This document shows, in pieces, positions 41,811 through 49,745 of a DNA stretch of 50,344 nucleotides. A model generated the notes under the pieces. The model did no database searches, was not told where the DNA came from, and saw nothing but the letters and a program-made list of their open reading frames with translations. The DNA comes from a bacterium HR21. GTDB taxonomy: Bacteria > Bacteroidota > Ignavibacteria > Kapaibacteriales > HRBIN21. Position numbers and translations under genes: made by a program. The DNA lies in the NCBI GenBank assembly GCA_002898295.1, contig BEHX01000012.1:1-50344 (forward strand), read 5' to 3'. Each line of letters opens with the position of its first letter. Position 1 is the first letter of the stretch.

Positions 41811-42512
41811 TTACGGGCGTGGACCTCGTGGTCCGTGGTGGTCGTCCCCTTTCCCGTCGTCCCCTCTGCCGCCGTGGTCATCACCGCTGCCGGTTGGGCA
41901 GCAGTTGGTTCCGCCGGAGCACCAGCACTGCCAGATTTGCTGTTGCTCTCCGGTTAGTACAGCGGAAACGCAAGCGCAGAGGGCGTCTTTGAGCTGCTGC
42001 AGTTGCTCGGCAGCCCACTGCCGCACGGGATTGTTCTGCAGCTGTTCCCGCAACCACTGGGCAATCTCCCGCAGGCGCTGCGCAGCTGTCTGCCGGTCCA
42101 ACAACCCCTGGCGCAGGGAATCCATCACTGCGCGCCGCATCTGCCGAGCTTCCTGCCAGTACTGCCGCTCCGAATCGCGGAGCGTCTTCAGAACAGCGCG
42201 GACAGAGTCGTGGTACGTCCGCAAGCACGCGAGCACGGCAACCCGCTGAGCGGAGTCCAGATTGAGACAGCGCCAGACGTGGATTGGCGCTCTGCGCCGG
42301 TCGCTCGGAGGGGTAAGCAGCGCAAGGTCTTCCTCTAAAGTCCCCCCGCTCACAGTGCTGGCGAGAGCTTCAACGTGGGGAATTTCAGGGACCAATGTCT
42401 GGTCCGGTGCCGTGATTTGGTCACTCTTCTGGCATGCTGAGGTGCCCAGCAGCCAGAGCAGAAGCCCACCTGCGAGCAGAATGCCGCTGAGCTTCTCCCA
42501 GGAGGTACGCAT
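41811..42512 (-). CDS. Lipoprotein with Spy/CpxP-like helical domain and His/Asp-rich tail
   Basis: 233 residues from ATG 42512. Lipoprotein signal with lipobox LGTSAC. Middle part (about 80-195) is fully helical with LTxxQ-like elements, LDSAQRVAVLACL and LTGEQQQIWQCW, as in Spy/CpxP periplasmic metal-stress chaperones. The C-terminus has clustered Cys (QCWCSGGTNCCP) and a Gly/Asp/His tail (GDDHGGRGDDGKGDDHHGP) that looks able to bind divalent metal. Spy-like assignment is inference. Divergent from the gene at 42650, with a perfect palindrome between them. Confidence 0.65.
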   Translation of the reverse strand: MRTSWEKLSGILLAGGLLLWLLGTSACQKSDQITAPDQTLVPEIPHVEALASTVSGGTLEEDLALLTPPSDRRRAPIHVWRCLNLDSAQRVAVLACLRTYHDSVRAVLKTLRDSERQYWQEARQMRRAVMDSLRQGLLDRQTAAQRLREIAQWLREQLQNNPVRQWAAEQLQQLKDALCACVSAVLTGEQQQIWQCWCSGGTNCCPTGSGDDHGGRGDDGKGDDHHGPRGPRP

Positions 42513-42548
42513 GGTTCGCTGTCCTGCTTGTGAGACATCCAGACCTAC

Positions 42549-42562
42549 ACGCCACGTGGCGT
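42549..42562. promoter_or_regulatory. Perfect 14-base palindrome in a divergent promoter region
   Basis: ACGCCACGTGGCGT is its own reverse complement and lies in the 137-base gap between the metal-rich lipoprotein (minus) and the alpha/alpha-barrel gene (plus), 37 bases upstream of the lipoprotein start. Good candidate operator; the regulator is unknown. Confidence 0.45.
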
Positions 42563-42649
42563 TGGCATCCACCGCCAGTAACCCTTGGCAGTGGAGGGGA
42601 GTTACAAGTGCTGACCGGCTGCTGGGGAAAGCTCTAAGTTTGCGCCGCT

Positions 42650-43822
42650 ATGGAGACGCTCGTTTCGGCGTGGGAACGGTGCCGGACGTACATGGAAGGG
42701 ATGCATTACCGGGGCTACGACCCGTATGACGCCCTCTGTTCGCCGCTCTGGGAGCTCCCGCTGTTCCGGCATCGTGTGCTGCGCCGGGTCGGGCAGCAGC
42801 TCCTCTTGCGCTGCCCGCTCAATCTGCGTCCGCTGTTCCGGGTTCGCCCGGGGAAGAATCCCGTCACCCTTGGTCTTGCCCTGGAGGGGTATGTCTACGC
42901 TTGGCGGAGCTTTCCGGAGCGGCGTCCACTCTGGGAGACGCGGATTCAGGTCTGCATTGCTGAGTTGCAGCGCTTGCGTAGCCCTGGCTGGCAAGCTGCT
43001 TGGGGGTACGATTTCCCGTGGGAGGCGCGCCGGATGTCGCTGCCCGCCTACGCCCCGACGATCGTTGCTACCGGCATAGTCACCGGTGCCCTTTTCCGAG
43101 CGGCGACAATCTGCCAGTCCCAACCGGCTGCCCAACTGTGCCTGCAGGCAGCCGATGAGCTGATCCAGCGTTTCCCGCGGAGTGACGACGGAGAAGAGAT
43201 GCTCTGCTGGGCGTATTCCCCGTTTGACAACCAGCGTGTGCTCAACGCAACCCTGTTCGGAGCTCGGCTCTGCACGCATGCCTATGTCCTGAGCCAGCGG
43301 GAGGAATTCCGGGAAGCAGCCCGCCGGAGCGTTCGGTTCGTGCTTGCCCATCAAGACCCGCGGGGGGCTTTCCCCTACGCCGTCGGGGATGATCCTCGGC
43401 GATGGGTGGACCATCTCCACACGGGCTACGTCTTGGAGTGCTTGCAGGAGTATCACCAGCTGACCGGTGATCCGACAGTTTCCGAGGGACTCCAGCGTGG
43501 ATGGACCTACTACCGGCGTGTGCTGTTCACGGCAGAGGGATTGCCCCGGTGGAGGGATCGGCAGCGATATCCAATCGATGCCTCTGTCTGTGCTCAGGCA
43601 ATCCGCACACTGTGCCGCTTTGGAGAGGAATCCGCGGCTGTTCGCATTGCCCGCTGGGCAACAGAGCATCTGCAGAACGCTGATGGCTCCTTTGCTTATC
43701 GGCGCCATCGGTTCTGGACGCAGCGCACCGTCTTCATGCGCTGGTCTGTTGCCTGGATGTTCGTAGCGCTGGCAGAACTGCTGATGCATATTCGGCTCAA
43801 GGGTCATGCGCGTCTGGATTGA
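42650..43822 (+). CDS. Putative six-hairpin (alpha/alpha-barrel) protein of polysaccharide clusters
   Basis: 390 residues, soluble. Repeated helical hairpins, with patterns such as YDFPWEARRMSLPAYAPTIV, LCWAYSPFDNQRVLNATL, GAFPYAVGDDPRRWVDHLHT and PIDASVCAQAIRTL, resemble the (alpha/alpha)6 fold of six-hairpin glycosidases and prenyl-type barrels. Such proteins are often found beside glycosyltransferases and DUF354 genes, as here. The catalytic function is unknown. Overlaps the DUF354 gene by 17 bases. Confidence 0.65.
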   Translation: METLVSAWERCRTYMEGMHYRGYDPYDALCSPLWELPLFRHRVLRRVGQQLLLRCPLNLRPLFRVRPGKNPVTLGLALEGYVYAWRSFPERRPLWETRIQVCIAELQRLRSPGWQAAWGYDFPWEARRMSLPAYAPTIVATGIVTGALFRAATICQSQPAAQLCLQAADELIQRFPRSDDGEEMLCWAYSPFDNQRVLNATLFGARLCTHAYVLSQREEFREAARRSVRFVLAHQDPRGAFPYAVGDDPRRWVDHLHTGYVLECLQEYHQLTGDPTVSEGLQRGWTYYRRVLFTAEGLPRWRDRQRYPIDASVCAQAIRTLCRFGEESAAVRIARWATEHLQNADGSFAYRRHRFWTQRTVFMRWSVAWMFVALAELLMHIRLKGHARLD

Positions 43823-44876
43823 TCTGGACAATTCCCCGCACGTGCCCTTCTTTGCGCCGATCATTCGGGAGTTGCAGCGGCGTGGACATCAGCTGCTGCT
43901 GACGGCTCGCCCTTATGCGCAAACGCTTGAGCTGGCAGAGCTAGCGGGGTTGCAGCTGGAGGCGGTCGGCGCATACGGGGGAAGGCATCCTGTGGGGAAG
44001 GCGTGGCATCTCCTGCAGCGAGCATGGGCATTGCGCAGACCGGTGCGTCGCGTCTGCCCGCAGGTGGCTCTCAGCCATGGGTCACGAGCACAGGTCATTG
44101 CGGCTGTGCTGCAGCGTATCCCGGCGGTGGTGTGTCTGGACTACGAATGGACCGAGCGCTGGATCTTCCGCTGGGGGGCTTATCGCATCCTCGTCCCTGA
44201 GGTTGCCTTTCGTTCGGCGCTGGCGGCGGGGTTCCCGGCAGAGCGCCTCTATCCCTATCCGGGGTTGAAAGAGGAGGTTTACCTGCCCGAATTTGTGCCT
44301 CAGCCTGGATTTCGGGAACAGCTCGGCGTTGGCATGGAAGAGTGTCTCCTGGTTCTGCGACCGCCGAGTGTGACAGCACACTACCGGCGGCGGCGGACGC
44401 TGGAGCTCTTTGCCGCGGTACTGCGACGCCTCCGACGGGAGCCGCAGGTAGTGCCGGTCATTGTTCCTCGTACCCTGGATGACCGGCAGTGGGTAGAGAA
44501 GCTCTGCCGGGATGAAGGCATTGGGCGCGCGCGCTTCCTCTCTGCTGCCCTTCCGGGTTTGCAGCTGCTCTACTGGGCCGACATGGTGATCTCCGGTGGC
44601 GGGACGATGAACCGCGAGGCAGCCCTTCTGGGGACGCCTGTCTACTCTGTCTTTGCCGGGCGGCTCGGGGCGGTGGACCGCTGGCTCTGCCAGCAGGGAC
44701 GGCTTGGCTTCCTGCAGAGCGTTGAGGATGTCGAGCGGCTTCGCTTTCGCCGCGTACCGCGGACGGCTCAGTGGCGCTATCCGGACAAAGGATTAGCAGC
44801 CCTGCTGGTTTCCCTGCTGGAGGAGTGGACAAGCTGCAGCTCGCGCTGGAGAATTTCCGGAGGGATGCGGACGTGA
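43806..44876 (+). CDS. DUF354 glycosyltransferase-like protein
   Basis: 356 residues. DUF354 start signature VWIDLDNSPHVPFFAPIIRE, then a GT-B-like two-domain layout: SHGSRAQVIAA near 95, LPGLQLLYWADMVISGGGTM near 248-267 and REAALLGTPVYSVFAGRLGA, as in nucleotide-sugar binding folds of MurG/UDP-GlcNAc epimerase type. The role in surface polysaccharide is likely but unproven. The last 100 bases overlap the 3' end of the opposite-strand glycosyltransferase gene. Confidence 0.8.
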   Translation: MRVWIDLDNSPHVPFFAPIIRELQRRGHQLLLTARPYAQTLELAELAGLQLEAVGAYGGRHPVGKAWHLLQRAWALRRPVRRVCPQVALSHGSRAQVIAAVLQRIPAVVCLDYEWTERWIFRWGAYRILVPEVAFRSALAAGFPAERLYPYPGLKEEVYLPEFVPQPGFREQLGVGMEECLLVLRPPSVTAHYRRRRTLELFAAVLRRLRREPQVVPVIVPRTLDDRQWVEKLCRDEGIGRARFLSAALPGLQLLYWADMVISGGGTMNREAALLGTPVYSVFAGRLGAVDRWLCQQGRLGFLQSVEDVERLRFRRVPRTAQWRYPDKGLAALLVSLLEEWTSCSSRWRISGGMRT

Positions 44877-47023
44877 AATGCCGCGCTGGTCACGGCAGAG
44901 GAGGTCGCTTCGTGCAGGAGGCGTTCAAGAATAGCAGCGGCAGCTTCCTGCTGCCCCAAGAGGCGAAGAGCCTGAGCTTTGAGGAAGAGCCCGTACATGT
45001 GGTCGGGAGCATGGTGGAGTGCGTATTCTGCCCAGCTCAACCCTTCGTTGAAGCGCTTGCCGCGGAGCGCCAGCTGTGCCAGCACGAGAGCAGCCGCGGC
45101 AGCAACGCCGGGGGAGAGCGTCCCGAGCTGCAGTGCAAAGCGGAGCGCTTCCTCGGCTTCGGGGAGGAAGTGCATCCGTGCCAGAGTCTGCCCGAGCTGG
45201 AACCAGCTGTATGCATCGAGCGGCTCTTCCTGGACCTGACGCATCAGGAGGCGATAGTTCCGCTGGACCTTTGCCTGCAGGACCTCCGGTGACTGGTCAT
45301 AGCCTAGGTGGAGGATGCGCAGTGGGGAGTTCACCACTTGCACGCCAAGGGCTACCAGAGAGGGGCTAATCTGCTCGTGGACGCGCCCGTGGAAGCGAAT
45401 GGTCGGATAGCCGTAGTTCCGGAAAAGACGCGGATAGGCGCCGTAGTGCAGTTCTTGACTGCCATCTTCCCGGCGATGAGGACTTTCAATGGTGCAGAGG
45501 ATGCCCCCAACCTCATCGGGGACATCTTGGAGGAAGTCCCGCAGGATACGGGCAGAGTCGGGATGGAGGCGTTCGTCGGCGTCCATGTAGAGGATCCACT
45601 CCCCGCTGCAGTGGCGCAGCGCCTCGTTGCGGGCGGCGGCGAAGTCATCGGTCCACTGGATACGGAAGAGGCGGGCACCGAACTGGCGGGCGATTGTACA
45701 GGTTTCGTCCTCGGAGCCGGTGTCGACGATAACGATTTCGTCAACCACCTCGCGGACCGATTCTAAGCAGCCGGGGAGATGACTGGCTTCGTTGCGGACA
45801 ATCATGCTCAGTGACACGAGCGGACGAGAGCGCTGTCGGGCTCGGATGCGCCGTTCCCGATGGTGCAGCACTTCTGCCAGGGGCTCGGGAGCACACCCGC
45901 TGTGGCGGAGACGTTCAAGGAGTGTGTCGGCTTCTTCGAGGCGGTCTCGGGTTATGAGGAGGTGAGCCAGCGCCAGGAGGCATTGCTGGTGCTCGGGAGC
46001 GTGCTGGAGTGCTTCCCGCAGGAGGTTTTCTGCCTCGTCCCAGCGACCCAGGAGGATGAGGCAGCGCCCAAGGCGGGCGGCAAGCTCGGGGACGCTGAGG
46101 CGTACCGAGCCGATGAGGAGGTCGCCGGCGCTCTGCTCGTCCTGTGCCGTGCGGAGGCGCTCGTAGAACGTGGCAGCGTCCTGCCAGCGGTGGAGTCCGT
46201 AGGCTGCATCTCCGGCGATGCGGAGGGCAAAGCTCTGGGTGGGATAGCGGCGGAGCACATCGCGGGCAGCCTGGAGCGCTTCGTGGAAGCGCTGCAGGGA
46301 GAGTGCTGTCTGCGCCTGCCAGCAGCGAATCTGGTACCACAGCGGTGATTCTGCCGGGCACAAGCCAGAAGCTCGCTCGAGTGCCTCCCATGCATCGGGA
46401 CCCTGCCCGAGCGCCAATGCAGAGCGGGCGTACTGCAGCCATAAGTACGGGTTTTTCGGCTCCTCTTCCAGAGCACGGAGCAGCAAGTGCCTATTCCGTT
46501 TGTGCTTCTGCACCAGTGTCTCCGGATGGCTGTAGCCTTCGTGCCAGAGCGTGACCGGGGACGGCGCAATCCGGTAGCCTGCCTCAGCAACGGTAACCTG
46601 CTCGTGAATGCGCCCGCGAAAACGAATACGCTCATGGCGCCGGAAGAGCCGCAGGAGCAGCACCTCGGAGATGGTCCCCTCGAACGGGGAGAGGCAGCGG
46701 ACCAGCATTCCCCCAACGTCGGGCGGGACATCTTCCAGACTCTGTCGAAGTACTTCGGGGGTAAGCAGGCGCTCGTCCGCATCGAGGCTCAAAATCCACT
46801 CGCCCTGCGCATGGTGGAGCGCAACGTTGCGGGCGGCAGCGAAATCATCGTTCCATGGGTGGACAAAGACCCGGCATCCAAGGTCCCGAGCAAGATCAGC
46901 CGTTCCGTCAGTGGAGCCAGTATCAACCACGAGGATTTCATCGGCGACGTCCCGGACCGAAGCGATGCATGCCGGGAGCGTGTGGGCTTCGTTCCGGACG
47001 ATGAGGCAGACACTCACTCGCAT
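44777..47023 (-). CDS. Tandem glycosyltransferase family 2 protein with TPR domains (GT2-TPR-GT2-TPR)
   Basis: 748 residues from ATG 47023, where the GT2 fold begins (MRVSVCLIVRNEAHTLPACI). First GT2 domain at about 1-110 with VVDTGSTDGTADLARDLG and LSLDADERLL; TPR-like repeats at about 170-400; second GT2 domain at about 405-600 with SLSMIVRNEASHLPGCLESV, IVDTGSEDETCTIARQFG and LYMDADERLH; further TPR-like helices to the end (about 635-735). Each domain keeps the Asp pair of the metal/nucleotide site. Both GT2 domains are of the WaaE/SunS type, acting on lipid-linked or protein substrates. Sugar and acceptor are unknown. Confidence 0.85.
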   Translation of the reverse strand: MRVSVCLIVRNEAHTLPACIASVRDVADEILVVDTGSTDGTADLARDLGCRVFVHPWNDDFAAARNVALHHAQGEWILSLDADERLLTPEVLRQSLEDVPPDVGGMLVRCLSPFEGTISEVLLLRLFRRHERIRFRGRIHEQVTVAEAGYRIAPSPVTLWHEGYSHPETLVQKHKRNRHLLLRALEEEPKNPYLWLQYARSALALGQGPDAWEALERASGLCPAESPLWYQIRCWQAQTALSLQRFHEALQAARDVLRRYPTQSFALRIAGDAAYGLHRWQDAATFYERLRTAQDEQSAGDLLIGSVRLSVPELAARLGRCLILLGRWDEAENLLREALQHAPEHQQCLLALAHLLITRDRLEEADTLLERLRHSGCAPEPLAEVLHHRERRIRARQRSRPLVSLSMIVRNEASHLPGCLESVREVVDEIVIVDTGSEDETCTIARQFGARLFRIQWTDDFAAARNEALRHCSGEWILYMDADERLHPDSARILRDFLQDVPDEVGGILCTIESPHRREDGSQELHYGAYPRLFRNYGYPTIRFHGRVHEQISPSLVALGVQVVNSPLRILHLGYDQSPEVLQAKVQRNYRLLMRQVQEEPLDAYSWFQLGQTLARMHFLPEAEEALRFALQLGTLSPGVAAAAALVLAQLALRGKRFNEGLSWAEYALHHAPDHMYGLFLKAQALRLLGQQEAAAAILERLLHEATSSAVTSAAFHVRIPPEILQRELQLVHSSSRETSRAANPLSG

Positions 47024-47114
47024 GGTTCCGCCGTAGCACTCTCTGACCGCAGCGATTATCGGCCGTTGGGGGCAAAAATGGAGGGGGCTCCCGGCGGCAG
47101 AGCCTGGCAGCAGC

Positions 47115-47780
47115 TTATTGCGATGTCGGGCAGCGGTACCGCTGAGCGAGAGCAAACAGTTGTTCTGCCAGCACCAGACCGTGCCACGGAAGGGGAAGAC
47201 CAGCGCTGCGCAGTGCTCGGGCAACCCACGTGTTGCATGTCTGCAGCCCCCAGTAGGTTCCCCGAGCATGGTAGAAGCGGACCCATCCACCGGCGTGGAC
47301 GCTGCTCAGAAAGGCGCCTCCCGAGCTGTCTCGGGGGACACTGTGGAAGAGGAAAAGGCAAAGCCTCTGGAGCGCGAGGGAGTCAAGGCAGAGGGGCAAC
47401 AACCAGCCCTCACCGTAGAAGCGCTGGAGGTCTGCCGGGACAGCAGCCAGACGGAGCACGCTGCGATTGTGGCGGAAAATCGCCTTCAGCGCCAGCCGGA
47501 GGTCAAAGCCGGGCGTCTGGTAAAAGTCTGCCTCTCCCCAGCCGATATCAACCCACGCCGATGGTGGCAAATGCCGTGCTTCGGGAAAGCAACGCTCGGC
47601 AACATTGCGGGGAAGCACAATACCGGTGTGCCAGCGCTCTCGGACCAAATAGAAGAGCACCGCCCGCTGTTCCGGAAGGTCCTGCTTTCCCGTCCATGCC
47701 AACCCGATCGCATACAGGAAGGCGGCTCCTGCGATACCGGAGGGTAGGAGCCAGACCATGCCATCTGCAGCGTCACTCAA
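47115..47780 (-). CDS. DUF2459 protein
   Basis: 221 residues from a TTG at 47780 that overlaps the secG stop (TTGA); an ATG at 47759 is the alternative. One N-terminal helix, then the DUF2459 pattern: RERWHTGIVLP, VDIGWGEADFYQTPG and the C-terminal YWGLQTCNTWVARALRSAG. The conserved His and Cys suggest an NlpC/P60-like catalytic pair, but that is speculation. Function unknown. Confidence 0.75.
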   Translation of the reverse strand: MSDAADGMVWLLPSGIAGAAFLYAIGLAWTGKQDLPEQRAVLFYLVRERWHTGIVLPRNVAERCFPEARHLPPSAWVDIGWGEADFYQTPGFDLRLALKAIFRHNRSVLRLAAVPADLQRFYGEGWLLPLCLDSLALQRLCLFLFHSVPRDSSGGAFLSSVHAGGWVRFYHARGTYWGLQTCNTWVARALRSAGLPLPWHGLVLAEQLFALAQRYRCPTSQ

Positions 47781-48118
47781 GGGGTACCTGGCGGGGGTGG
47801 AGTCGGCGTTGCTGGCGGTGCCGGCGTGGATTGCGGCACAGGCGCTGGAGCCCCGACCGTGACCGGCTCCCGTTCTTCCCCGACGCTGCCCAGGAAAAAC
47901 TTGTTGGCGATGATGGAGAGTACCAGCAGAGCTGCCCCCAGCCCGATGGTGAGCTTGATCAGGAAGTCAGCCGTCCGGCGCATCCCGAACAGCGTTCCGA
48001 ATTGCCCGCCCAGCCCACCAAAGCTCGGGGTCAACTCCCCACGCCCAGGCTGGATCAGCACTGCCGCAATGAGCAGCAGCGAGATGAGTACCATCAGGAG
48101 GACAACGACCGTGAACAT
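47777..48118 (-). CDS. secG: Preprotein translocase subunit SecG
   Basis: 113 residues from ATG 48118. Two helices (about 1-22 and 53-72) with the SecG core AAVLIQPGRGE and FGTLFGMRRTADFLIKLT between and after them. The C-terminus carries a long Pro/Ala-rich tail (about 80-113, PAPVPQSTPAPPATPTPPPP), common in this lineage. SecG assists SecYE-driven export. Confidence 0.88.
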   Translation of the reverse strand: MFTVVVLLMVLISLLLIAAVLIQPGRGELTPSFGGLGGQFGTLFGMRRTADFLIKLTIGLGAALLVLSIIANKFFLGSVGEEREPVTVGAPAPVPQSTPAPPATPTPPPPGTP

Positions 48119-48175
48119 GGAGCTCGTTCCGACGCTATGGGCAAAGCACCAGTAGCACAAAAATACTGCGCCGCT

Positions 48176-48373
48176 TCACTTCCTCTGCCCAAGCTCTCCG
48201 GAGGCAAGCTGGTAGACGCCCCATGCTGTCGCCAGCAAGAGGAATGTCTGCGCCAGCTCGTGCCAGGTCGGATTTGTCAGCCAGAAGTGCGTGTTGAGCA
48301 TGCGCCCAATCCCACCCAGGAGGAGGCACCCGAGGGCAGCAATCAGTGCAGCAGGGATCACAGCACGCTTCAT
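48176..48373 (-). CDS. Small two-helix membrane protein
   Basis: 65 residues. The ATG at 48373 has GGAGGG 7 bases upstream, which is why I accept it as a gene. Helices at about 4-23 (AVIPAALIAALGCLLLGGIG) and 38-55 (LAQTFLLLATAWGVYQLA). It precedes secG by 57 bases. No family recognised. Confidence 0.6.
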   Translation of the reverse strand: MKRAVIPAALIAALGCLLLGGIGRMLNTHFWLTNPTWHELAQTFLLLATAWGVYQLASGELGQRK

Positions 48374-48503
48374 GGGATACCCTCCGTTGCCTATGGCACC
48401 GGAGCAAGATACAGCATTTTGCCGCATAACCAGGCATCCGCTGGGAGGCAATGCCCATACCCGCCCCAACGTCCTTTCCGCCGCATACGGAACCGAGGGG
48501 AAG

Positions 48504-49745
48504 ATGATTGTAGGAGAGCTTGTTCGCAACGCCCTGGAGAGTCTGCGGGTATACCGGCTCCGCTCTTCTCTGATAGCGCTCAGCATCGCTATCGGGGTTG
48601 TTGGCATCATGACGGCGGGGACAGCGGTGTCTTCGCTCAACACCACGCTGCTCGAACAGCTCGCGGCAATGGGGGAGAACACGATCTTCCTGACTCGCAC
48701 GCCTGCCATTACGTTGAGCGGGAGCGCTTGGCGTCGCTACATGCAACGCAAACCTATCACGTACCAGCAGGGACTGCAGCTGAAGCGGGAGCTCGCTGCG
48801 GTGACACCTTTCGTCGCAGTGGTCGGGAAAGAGCTGAGCGGTGAGGTTGTCCGGTGGGCGAATCGGAGCACAGATCCGGATGTCCAGCTGATCGGCTCCG
48901 ATGAGCAGTTTTTCCACACCTTCCAGTACGAGCTCGCACAGGGGCGCCCGCTGACTGAGCAGGACCTTGCGCTCAACCGCCCGGTGGTCCTCCTCGGCGC
49001 CGATGTTGCAGCGGAACTCTTCGGAGAGGCTTCACCACTGGGACAGCAGGTTCGGATTCGCAATGTTCCCTTCGAAGTTATCGGGGTCTTCAAGGCGCGT
49101 GGGACAGTTCTGGGGCAGAGCCAGGACAATTTCGTGCTGCTTCCGCTACCGCATTACTTGCGCTTCGTCAAGGCGGGGAGCTGGTGGAATTCGCTGCTCG
49201 TGCTTGTCAAAGCGCCCACACGGGATATGCTGCCGGTAGTTGTAGATGAGGCAGTAGGCGCCTTCCGGCGGATCCGTGGGCTCAAGCCCTGGCAGGAGAG
49301 CGATTTCGAGGTCGAGACGAACGAGAGTATCCGCACGCAGTTTGCTGGCTTGGTGCAGTACGTGGGCTTTTTCGGGCTGGGAACAGGTGCCATTGCCTTG
49401 TTGGCGGCAGGGGTAGGGATTATGAACATGATGCTGGTCGCTGTGCGGGAGCGCACGCGGGAGATTGGGATTCGGAAGGCGCTGGGGGCACGCCGCCGGT
49501 GGATTCTCCTGCAATTCCTCCTGGAAGCCGTGACCTTGAGCTTGATTGGGGCAGTCGGTGGGATTGTCCTCGGTGTCCTGGTCGGATGGGCAATTTCGGG
49601 GCTGATTGGTTCCGCTTTCGGCTTTCCCTGGGAATGGATGGGTATCAGTCTCGGGGTATGCGTCGGGACAGGGCTCCTGTGGGGCACATATCCGGCATGG
49701 AAGGCGGCAACGCTGAACCCGGTCGAGGCACTCCGGTATGAGTGA
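48504..49745 (+). CDS. MacB/FtsX-type ABC transporter permease
   Basis: 413 residues, ATG 48504 behind GAGGGGAAG. Layout: helix 1 (about 22-43), a large periplasmic MacB-PCD domain (about 45-270) and three C-terminal helices (about 290-405) with MNMMLVAVRERTREIGIRKA, LGARRRWILLQFLLEA and the end motif PVEALRYE. The cognate ATPase is not in the window. Such permeases work in mechanotransmission or lipoprotein/peptide export. The next gene starts 8 bases before this stop. Confidence 0.9.
   Translation: MIVGELVRNALESLRVYRLRSSLIALSIAIGVVGIMTAGTAVSSLNTTLLEQLAAMGENTIFLTRTPAITLSGSAWRRYMQRKPITYQQGLQLKRELAAVTPFVAVVGKELSGEVVRWANRSTDPDVQLIGSDEQFFHTFQYELAQGRPLTEQDLALNRPVVLLGADVAAELFGEASPLGQQVRIRNVPFEVIGVFKARGTVLGQSQDNFVLLPLPHYLRFVKAGSWWNSLLVLVKAPTRDMLPVVVDEAVGAFRRIRGLKPWQESDFEVETNESIRTQFAGLVQYVGFFGLGTGAIALLAAGVGIMNMMLVAVRERTREIGIRKALGARRRWILLQFLLEAVTLSLIGAVGGIVLGVLVGWAISGLIGSAFGFPWEWMGISLGVCVGTGLLWGTYPAWKAATLNPVEALRYE

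Noticed and set aside
46487-48844. 785-residue open frame on the plus strand
   Set aside because: It runs antisense to GT2, DUF2459 and secG genes, which have clear motifs; the translation looks like shadow sequence.
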